Source: Sphaerolaimus hirsutus (taxonomy: Eukaryota; Nematoda; Chromadorea; Monhysterida; Sphaerolaimidae). From it: a stretch of 64,000 nt of DNA. The stretch lies in the NCBI GenBank assembly GCA_964036195.1, contig OZ038460.1, positions 8,807,504 through 8,871,503 on the forward strand. Direction: 5' to 3'. Below, piece by piece: positions 21,601 to 27,912 of the stretch (positions are counted from its first letter, which is position 1; each line of letters begins with the position of its first letter). Position numbers and translations under genes: made by a program. The notes under the pieces are model-generated. The model was not told the origin of the DNA. It ran no database searches and was given only the letters and a program-made list of their open reading frames with translations.

Positions 21601-22501
21601 GTAAAGTGCTAAATGTCATGTAAAATGTCATGCAAATTGTCAACTCAACTGTCATGGCAAATGTAAAGTAAAGTTTCATTGTCATGGGAAGTTCAGTACT
21701 AATTGTTTTGATTTACATTTTACATGGCATTTGACACTTTACATTACACTTCACAGGACTTGGGACCACCCCAGGAGTGCCATCACCACAGCAGATTTGC
21801 CAGTTCATCATCTAAACGAAGCAGTTGCATAGCTATCGACTCGGCTGACGGTGCAGCGGAACCACTTCTGGTTGCACCCATGTTGCGACAGCACGCTAGA
21901 TCGATTAGCTCTATTCAGTCTGTTTCAATTGGGGGCCATTTCAGCGCTGCCGGTAGTTCACTGAGCACTGTGAATGACGATTTCCAGGTTCATTTTAGAA
22001 AACCACTGTTTGCAAATAGATTAATTCTTTATGTATATTAAATAAAACACATTTAATTATCCGCAGCAACGGCACAGACTCAACACCAGCATTTCGGAGG
22101 GAAGGAATAGGCAAATGACCTATCTACCATCACACATGGAACCAACAGACCAGGTGCCAGTCCCAGACCCCGTAAAATGACCTGTAAAATGTCAAATGTC
22201 ATGCAAAGTGTCAAAAGTCACGTAAAATGCCAAGTAAAATAGAAAATGTACATTTTCCATTTTACTGGCCATTTTACATTACTTTTGACACTTTGCATGA
22301 CATTTGACATTTTACAGGGTCTGGGACTGCTCCCAGGACAGCAATGTGTCTGTGAGCAGTGATAAAAGAGAGTCAGTCATACAAGTGGAAAATGTGAATG
22401 GTGATCATAATCTAGCGAACTCGCCAATGATCGATAGACACCAACAATCAGAGAATGTTCATTTCCCACTAGTAACTATAAGCTATGTGGAAACTGTGTG
22501 A
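9617..22501 (+). CDS. Unrecognised two-pass membrane protein with acidic run and C-terminal PDZ-ligand-like tail (gene 1)
   Basis: Exons: 9617-9962, 13862-14057, 15726-15914, 20229-20445, 21448-21570, 21775-21987, 22067-22153, 22337-22501. They sum to 1536 nt (511 aa) with agreeing phases. Residues 1-115 are basic and Pro/Ser-rich. Hydrophobic segments lie at about 134-157 and 163-186 with a short loop, then a charged Glu/Gln-rich helix. Residues 273-294 are nearly all Asp/Glu, followed by a Ser/Asn-rich tail with basic SRKKSKSQR. The last residues ISYVETV fit a class I PDZ ligand. I do not recognise the family. Uncertain points: the start (an ATG after an in-frame stop at 9602, or the signal-peptide exon at 11686); exon 2 may end at 14078; exon 6 may begin at 21757 (adds DLGPPQ). 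Introns 5 and 7 are transposon copies. Confidence 0.55.
9959..10152. mobile_element. Introner-like element at the donor of gene 1 intron 1
   Basis: It is a near-complete palindrome with ends CAGGGTGCAGTCCCAGACCC and GGGTCTGGGACTGGCACCTG. The exon 1 donor GT at 9963-9964 is the GT of the element's own GTGC end. The element is followed by TAG at 10153-10155, so it could itself splice; that product would read into TGA soon after, giving a short alternative C-terminus DTVI. Confidence 0.75.
10305..11040. mobile_element. CAGAGTTG-class element, GTAAGTGTAA subtype, in intron 1
   Basis: It starts AGAGTTGTTAAAATACC with GTAAGTGTAAGTG arrays and is closely related throughout to the complete copy at 33006-33792. 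The right end merges into other repeat sequence, so that border is approximate. Confidence 0.6.
11041..11480. repeat. Inverted CACCTTTGGGCATGTGAA-type repeats
   Basis: Several copies of a short unit (GTGAAATTCACCTT with GGGCATG) lie at 11045-11140 and, inverted, at 11365-11445. A CCGTATT-class fragment (CCTTGAAATACCCCC) sits between at about 11215-11295. Exact borders are unclear. Confidence 0.45.
11686..11770 (+). CDS. Candidate alternative first exon of gene 1 with signal peptide
   Basis: The exon body starts at 11665 after a strong acceptor-like CCCTCTTTTTGCAG and ends at donor GTAAGG (11771). The ATG at 11686 opens a peptide beginning MSATPV, then a hydrophobic core, then HNSNWN: a plausible signal peptide or anchor. 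It ends in phase 1, as does the 9617 exon, so either can join the exon at 13862. That would make gene 1 a transcript pair with different N-termini. Another reading frame is also open but meets a stop before this donor. Confidence 0.4.
12144..13658. mobile_element. Nested fold-back complex in gene 1 intron 1
   Basis: Three inverted pairs sit inside each other. The outer arms carry ATGGACTTCTTACCCC and CTCGAGGACTA. The middle arms at about 12340-12435 and 13375-13475 carry GCGTGGCACGCCACAATT. The inner palindrome is at 12570-13082. Duplications were not resolved. No coding content. Confidence 0.6.
12570..13082. repeat. Near-perfect palindrome with ACAGACAAAANGC iterations
   Basis: About 235 bp on the left (GCATGCAACTTCAAT onwards) is repeated inverted on the right. 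The centre carries several copies of a 17-19 bp unit ACAGACAAAACGCGAATGCA. The arms share most positions, so it is young or maintained. Confidence 0.7.
14396..15507. mobile_element. TAGGGTTGG-class element with TTCGG arrays, in gene 1 intron 2
   Basis: The flanks CTGCTCAG at 14388-14395 and 15508-15515 are a perfect 8-bp duplication. The ends carry CGGTTC arrays in inverted orientation, the same family as 6888-9019 and 61735-62811. It contains a nested element at 14830-15269. Confidence 0.85.
14830..15269. mobile_element. CAGGGACGTATCC-class MITE, nested
   Basis: The inverted ends CAGGGACGTATCCAGG and CCTGGATACGTCCATG enclose G-runs, C-runs and a GGCGCCATGGCG palindromic cluster. The flanks CCCGTACA (14822-14829) and CCCCTACA (15270-15277) match 7 of 8. 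Confidence 0.8.
16515..17541. mobile_element. CAGGGTTGG-class element nested in 16115-19223
   Basis: It starts CAGGGTTGGCG and ends ACCAACCCTG. The flanks GTGCCAAC (16507-16514, 17542-17549) are a perfect 8-bp duplication. AAATAAAAT arrays fill both ends. It encloses an introner-family copy. Confidence 0.85.
16764..17187. mobile_element. Introner-family copy, third nesting level
   Basis: It begins CTGGGGGCAGTCCCAAGC and ends GTGCCAAGCACACTCCAG, with TGTAAAGTGTCAAATGTCATG iterations inverted across a centre. It lies wholly inside another transposon, so it was not selected as an intron here. Confidence 0.6.
17985..18336. mobile_element. CCGTATT-class element with TA duplication
   Basis: The ends CCGTATTTCCTTGAA and TTCAAGGAAATACTG are inverted, each bordered by TA. 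Poly-C/poly-G blocks (CCCCTC, GGGGGG) sit inside both ends. Other copies: 31627-31895, 44457-44670, 52760-53070, 53391-53722, 53835-56055, 54357-54637, and one cut by the window end at 63721. Confidence 0.75.
19695..20170. repeat. Inverted ATTACACATCTA repeats in intron 3
   Basis: The unit CCCATTACACATCTA and its inverse TAGATGTGTAATGGG recur at about 19695-19800 and 20035-20170 around a unique centre. This looks like a mobile element, but its borders and duplication were not resolved. Confidence 0.5.
20826..21304. mobile_element. CAAGGACGTAGCC-class MITE in gene 1 intron 4
   Basis: It runs from CAAGAACGTAGCCAGG to CCTGGCTACGTCCCTG with long G- and C-runs and a GGCGCCAGCGCCATGG cluster. The flanks CATGGCAC and AATGGCAA agree at 6 of 8, a weathered duplication. 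Confidence 0.7.
21568..21774. mobile_element. Introner-like element forming gene 1 intron 5
   Basis: The exon ends GGCCAG and the intron starts GTGCCAATCCCATACCC, the family's left end. It ends CTTGGGACCACCCCAG, the right end with terminal CCTG changed to CCAG, which makes the acceptor. A second possible acceptor, CTTCACAG at 21756, would add six in-frame codons. Nothing but the element lies between the two exons. Confidence 0.8.
22151..22336. mobile_element. Introner-like element forming gene 1 intron 7
   Basis: The exon ends GACCAG and the intron starts GTGCCAGTCCCAGACCC. It ends GGTCTGGGACTGCTCCCAG and the frame resumes GACAGC. The 183-nt intron is almost one palindrome. The TTTTACAG 19 nt upstream of the acceptor would shift the frame to an early stop, so CCCAG is preferred. 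Confidence 0.85.
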
Positions 22502-22590
22502 TGAATTCATGCTCAATTTCATACTCAGATTATTGATGTAAATATTTACAAGTGTGCTAACTGCCGGGTCCATTTGCAAACTATATGCGC

Positions 22591-22596
22591 AATAAA
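22591..22596 (+). terminator. Poly(A) signal of gene 1
   Basis: AATAAA lies 90 nt after the gene 1 stop codon. A second AATAAA is at 22886-22891. Confidence 0.5.
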
Positions 22597-22619
22597 TAGT
22601 GTCTCATGCCAGTAATGGA

Positions 22620-23300
22620 ATCTGTATGCACCTGGACCTAAATTTAGATAAACAGTTCAGTGACAAAATACTACGGTGGCAGACATTGTGCTTTCACCAT
22701 GAATTTGATAAAATCAATATGTATAGGTAACTGTGAAAAGTATTGATGGCTGGATGTTTTGGCTGATGATCGAATATTTCATACAGAATGAACAGTTAAA
22801 TCAGTGAATGGGTGTTGACTAAAAACGAAGAAATGAAGGAGATAGCAGCATACAATAGGCACCGAGGCGGCTTGAAACGTTTTGAAATAAACCTATACTG
22901 TAAAAGAGAAGTAATCCTTTAAAATATTTAGCTAGACGAACAGTCAACTTCATTTTCAAGTTTCACCTTCCTAATCGTTATTTTCGTCGATAGAAATGGC
23001 TACCTATATACCTATTTTTACCTGTTTTAGCGTGTTTCATCTCTATTGAAAGCGATTTCGAACATTTTGGCCGGCTACCAACTTCACTGAGGCTACTTTC
23101 GTTTCCATACCCGTTTCTGAATGTAAGTATCAGGAACGAATAAATGCTTGAATTATCGCCGTCGCGGACAATGATACAGATACAATAACATCATCGTCAA
23201 GCTTCGTCGAAACGATTTTTGTACGGTATTATTATATAGATCATATATTTACACTCTCTGCATCCAAGTTATCTTAACAAGACTATCTAATGACGTTTTT
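22620..23300. other. Spacer between gene 1 and SUB1
   Basis: No exon or paired repeat was seen. AT-rich ATTATTATATAGATC at about 23227 could be a core promoter element for SUB1, but this is weak. Confidence 0.3.
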
Positions 23301-23366
23301 CATACTGGGAAAGTTGGGTTTGCAAAAAAAGTTTTAAAGAAAAATTCAAAAGTCGATCTCCCGAGG

Positions 23367-26300
23367 ATGTCGTCATCAGATTCGGATTCTGGTTCAGGAG
23401 CCGAAACCGTTGGTTTTTTGGGTGCTAGCTTTCCATTAAAGTTGACGATGCATGTCGTTCCACAGCTCGTTACGCTGATTGTTGCGGTCGATAAGCGCAG
23501 AAACATTTCTTGGCACTCGTCCAAATTTGAAAAAAATTCCCAGGCACCAAAGACTGCCGCCAAAGCGAATGACAAGCCTTCAAAAGAGAAAGGCAAGGTA
23601 GCTGCGGCGGGTAAAAAGCGCGGCGCTCCCGCGGCACAAGAAAAACCGTCCTCAAAGAAGTCCAAGGCGTCAAAAAAATCGCGCAGCGACAATTCTTCGA
23701 ACAGCGGGTCTGGCGGCGGCAGCGGCAGCAGCGGCGACGAGATCGACCAGGATGGGGCGGGTGATGTACCGAAAAAGTTGGAGGTGCGTTTATGCTGAAG
23801 GATTGGTGTTATGTACATTTCGCTCGCAAACTGGCTCGCAGGGGTATCTTGAATTTTGACCCTCTGAGTGGTTGGATAGATAGCAAATCGCTCCTCCGGA
23901 AAAGCTGAAAAATTTTCTGGGGGGGGGGGGTTGTGGTGGTTCGATATATAGGCTTTTTCGGGGCATAGAAGGAGGAAAAGGGAGAAAAATCGCCAAAAGT
24001 AGGTGTAAAATAGCTCAAAATGAGTATACAAGAGCATATAGTACTTAAAATAGCTGAAAATAGGCAGTTAGACGCATGAACTAGTGATTTTGGAGGTGAA
24101 AATCTATATATAGGTATGAAAAATAACGATTTTGAGCGAAAATTGGGGTATAGTTTCTGAAAAATCGCTCCAGATAGCCAGATAGCTGGGCGATTTGGGG
24201 GGGGGGGTTAGGGGGTAGTAGCCCAAAATTTTGCCTCCGGGATAGATAGATAGCTGAGCGGCCTCCGGGATAGATAGATAGCTGGGCGGTTTGGGGGGGG
24301 GGGGGTAACCCCCCCCCCCATTCGAGACCCCTGCTGGCTCGTAACCTTTCACTGGCAAATTACCGTAGTAAATAGTTTACTTAGGTGCATCGTTGGCGCA
24401 TTGAGCGGCGTTTTTCCATGCTCAAACAGCTGTGACGCTACCAAAAAGTTGTCTCAGGGTAGAGAATTATGCACAAAAATCAAACGATCCTAATCGAACA
24501 GCCCAATCCAACATGTAATCATTATTAATTAACAAAATTATCATTATTTTTTAAATTGACCGTTGTTGGAAATGTTTCCAAGCAGCAAAAAACCACTCGA
24601 AGCGAAAATTGTCATATGTTTAGTGTGTCGTTGTTTTTTTCAACCATTCCAAAGTTGGCTTTGAATTCGCAGCTGGGCAACAAACGCTTCGTATCGATCA
24701 ACGTGTTCAAAGGACGCAAATTCGTCGATGTGCGCGAACATTACATGGACGGTAGTGGCGAGTTGAAGCCCGGAAAGAAAGGTAACTTTTAGAATTCTTG
24801 GACCTAGACTTCTTGGGGGCGAGAAAATTTTTATCTTATTTCCATCATAATTTTTATTATTTTCCTTGAGTATATCCAGTATTTTCTCAGTGAAATGGTA
24901 CGGTAAGGTTAGGGACGACTAGGGTTCAAACGGGATCAAGGACGTATCCAGGGGGGGGCGGGGGGGGCTGCAGCCCCCCCCCCCTTCCCGGGGTGAGACC
25001 AGAAAACTCTCTGAAAATGCGATTTTGGGGTGGAATTTAAAAGGTACCCATAAAATTTTTTGCGCGCAAGCGCGCAATCTTAATTAACATATGAGGTGTT
25101 TTCAGCGGATCGCCCTCTGCACGCGCATATCGCTGAAAATGCCACCTCTGTGTGCCTGCCGCTGTGTTTATATGTATATTTACATACATATACAGCGGCT
25201 CTTGGCGCCAGCGCCAACGCCAATGGCGCCATGGCGTGGCGCCTACGAATGGCGCCAGCGCCATGGCGCCATTCCGTCACACTGTAGACAAAATTTTAGG
25301 GGGGGGGGCTGAGCCCCCCCCGTTCGCGAGGCTCCGTAAACAAACAGCCCCCCCCGCTCAAAAATCCTGGATACGTCCCTGAACGGGATAGACTTTTTTG
25401 ATCGGGATTGGTATTTTGAATTTTCGGCATCGGGATTGGTTTTTTGAGTTTTCAGGGTCGGGATTATCTCGGGATCCTGGTCATGTGATCGGGATTTTGG
25501 AATAGAAGGTATTAAAAGGGATACTGAATATTTCGGTTTACATTTCTCAGTGAAAAAAGTTATTTCTTTAACTTTATCTTTTTCTCTAAATTTTCCGGGG
25601 ATGGGACCTGATTGGGGAAGTTTTCCGGTGTCGGGGTTTGAAATTTTTTGGATTGGCATTTTCAGATTTCGGGATTGGGAATTGGGATTGGCTTTTCAGG
25701 ATCAGTACCGCCGAATCGCGGAAATTATTGTGATTCAAGATTAGGGTTGGCCGATGTTTTTTTTAAAACGTTTTTAAAAAAAACAACGTTTTTTAAAAAA
25801 AAAAAACATGACCTCCGAAATGTTTTTTTTAAAAAAAAAACATCGGCCGAAATTTTTAGTACTAAGCACTAGGTATTTTGCAAAATTTTTGCGCGCAAGC
25901 GCGCAATTTCACACACAAATTGACATTGGTAGTTGTTTTCATTGGTTTTGTTGCATTTTTAGTATCAAAACATCCATTTCTATGTGCTACCATGGGTGAA
26001 TAAGCCGACATATGTTGCTGTAATATATAATATTGAGGTAATGTGCTTCCATGTACCTCCACAGTGTGTAACTTCACTCCCAAAGTAACAACCTCCTTTT
26101 ATAACCTTGTTTGATCACCATTCTGTGCCAAACTTTACCTGAAGTCACGAACATTCGACTATAAGGCAATATACGAACGATATGTCGACGAAAAATGGAT
26201 ATTTTTGACACAAATCACCACTTATAATGCTATCCCATGGCTCCACAGCCATTATATGGTCATATTTAACATCACAGAGTATTGCCAGTGTCTGATATAC

Positions 26301-26811
26301 CTATATATGTTGACACTAGGTCATATCTGGGAGCTTTTAAAAAAAAACGTTTTTAAAAAAAAAAAAACATCGAGTTAAAAAAAAACGTTTTTTTTCCGAC
26401 CCTATTCAAGATAGGGATCCCGTTAAAGCGTAGGGACGACCAGCGCTTTCTAAATGCGCTTTTTTCCATTTTAGTTATTAAATCCAGGTATTCTCTTTTA
26501 ATACCAGGTTAATTGATACCAAAAATGTAATGTTGATCTCGCAATTTTATGGTGCATGAGTGCTTTCAATTGCATATGGTAAATTTTCGGAAATTGTGGT
26601 ACGGTACGGAAAATTTCTAAAATTGCGGTAAATATGGTACGGTACAGTATATTTTCCAAAAATGCGTTACTGTAGGCAAATTCTGCCACCCTTCTGGCGA
26701 CCCGTAAAATTTCACCCACATGATGCAGGTATCAGTCTCTCCGTGGAGCAGTACCGTACGTTGATGAAAGGTGCCGACACAATTAACAAGATGATCGATG
26801 CCGCTGATTAG
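23367..26811 (+). CDS. SUB1: SUB1 / PC4, RNA polymerase II transcriptional coactivator p15
   Basis: Exons 23367-23408, 23544-23783, 24673-24781 and 26729-26811 give 474 nt, 157 aa, ATG to TAG. Residues 1-94 are a Ser/Lys/Gly-rich tail like the regulatory N-terminus of PC4. Residues about 95-157 are the PC4 single-stranded-DNA-binding fold: NKRFVSINVFKG, then DVREHYMDGSGELKPGKKG, then ISLSVEQYRTLM, matching the human order FKGK...IREYWMDPEGEMKPGRKG...ISL. PC4 is a nuclear, single-stranded-DNA-binding cofactor in transcription and repair. Intron 1 (135 nt, starts GTTGGT) is in frame with no stop, so retention would add 45 aa. Exon 3 might start 18 nt earlier at a weaker acceptor. Introns 2 and 3 hold nested transposons. 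Confidence 0.9.
23839..24333. mobile_element. CAGGGGTCTC-class MITE in SUB1 intron 2
   Basis: It starts CAGGGGTATC and ends GAGACCCCTG. The flanks CTGGCTCG at 23831-23838 and 24334-24341 are a perfect 8-bp duplication. The interior has G-runs and AGCTATCTATC iterations. Relatives: 48978-49106 and part of 28300-29290. Confidence 0.85.
24937..25381. mobile_element. CAAGGACGTATCC-class MITE, nested
   Basis: The inverted ends CAAGGACGTATCCAGG and CCTGGATACGTCCCTG are flanked by perfect 8-bp AACGGGAT (24929-24936, 25382-25389). G-run, GCAGC and C-run, TTGCGCGCAAGCGCGCAA and GGCGCCATGG palindromes lie inside. Confidence 0.9.
25742..26404. mobile_element. TAGGGTTGGCCGATG-class element, nested
   Basis: The flanks TTCAAGAT (25734-25741, 26405-26412) are a perfect 8-bp duplication. 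AAAACGTTTT arrays lie at both ends. The sister copy at 42748-43406 is highly similar through the middle. Confidence 0.9.
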
Positions 26812-27140
26812 GCACGTATTTAGACCGGAAAAAGTGATGTATAGTTTACAACTGGAAAGGCGGAGTTATTTCTGGATGAAAGGTGTTCGCAGTCCCCTCG
26901 ACGTAGGAATGTTTTTGCAGCCTCAGTTGTGAGGCTGCACCGTGAGCGGGACCTTTCTTTCTGTTCACTTGAGTTGTTTGCTTTAGGCATTTTTCGGGTT
27001 TTACGGCTGGTCGCTGTTGTGACTTGTGATCCTCCGCGTTGATGTTGTGATTTTTGCATTTTTTCTCAATCTCTTGTGAAATTAAAGCTGAGAGCGTTTT
27101 CAGTAGATAGGTCTGTTGTATTTATTTTTGTCGATTGCAT

Positions 27141-27146
27141 AATAAA
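27141..27146 (+). terminator. Poly(A) signal of SUB1
   Basis: AATAAA lies 330 nt after the SUB1 stop, before the repeat-rich spacer to the convergent UPRT gene. This implies a 3' UTR of roughly 350 nt. Confidence 0.55.
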
Positions 27147-27418
27147 GAAAATTGGCGGGTGGATGTGTTCCATATAGATTGCACAAAAATGTATCAGCAG
27201 CGGGTGTAGGGCTATTTTTTGGACGGAATGCTATGTTCCAGGATTTCGCGATCAAATTGGCAAGGTTAAGTGACGTGATAACTAGTATTCACTATACATT
27301 GTAGAGTTATTGGGTGGTATTTAGGTAAGTCAGTTGCTTGCGAATGAATGGATGGAAAAACCAAAATGGTACTAAATGGCGTAAAACATGTAGGATCAAA
27401 ACTTTTAAGCAGAGTTAT

Positions 27419-27605
27419 CAGGTGCCAGTTCCGCAAATTGAGACGTAAAATGGCAAAAGTGAAGTGATATGGCAAGTAAATTGGCAAAACCTAAGTAAAA
27501 ATATCATTTCTCCGCTTTTCATATTTTACTTATAAATTCACTTCACTCTTGCCATTTCACTTAGAATTTGCCATTTTACTTCTCAATTTGCGGAACTGGC
27601 CCCTG
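27419..27605. mobile_element. GCCAGTTCCGCAAAT element, copy 1 of a tandem pair
   Basis: It begins CAGGTGCCAGTTCCGCAAAT and ends ATTTGCGGAACTGGCCCCTG, a near palindrome with AAGTGAA/GGCAAAA iterations. It lies between SUB1 and UPRT. Confidence 0.7.
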
Positions 27606-27834
27606 GGGCCAATTCCTGCAAGTGGAGAAGTCAAATGGCAAAAGCGAAGTGAATTGAGAAACAAAATGGCAAAAACGAAGTGAATTGACAAGTCAAATTG
27701 GAACAGCCACGTGAAATTACTTATTATTTGACTTCGGTTTTGTTAATTTCTTTGCCATTTCGCTTCGCTTTTGCCCTTTTACTTCAATTTTGCCATTTTA
27801 CTTATCACTTCTCAATTTGCAGAACTGGCCCCAG
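27606..27834. mobile_element. GCCAGTTCCGCAAAT element, copy 2 of a tandem pair
   Basis: It begins GGGGCCAATTCCTGCAAG and ends TTGCAGAACTGGCCCCAG, abutting copy 1 head to tail. Ends and interior are inverted as in copy 1. Confidence 0.65.
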
Positions 27835-27912
27835 GTCGCAAAAGCACCCTGAAGTAATATTGTGAATATTTACAGGCCGTACAAATATGCACATTAAAAC
27901 GCGCCCATCCAA

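Larger units (their letters stand above)
24920..26432. mobile_element. TAGGG-class element with CGGGATTGG arrays, outer of a nest in SUB1 intron 3
   Basis: The flanks GGGACGAC at 24912-24919 and 26433-26440 are a perfect 8-bp duplication. Inside each end are ACGGGATC / GATCCCGTT. It contains two further elements at 24937-25381 and 25742-26404. Confidence 0.75.
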
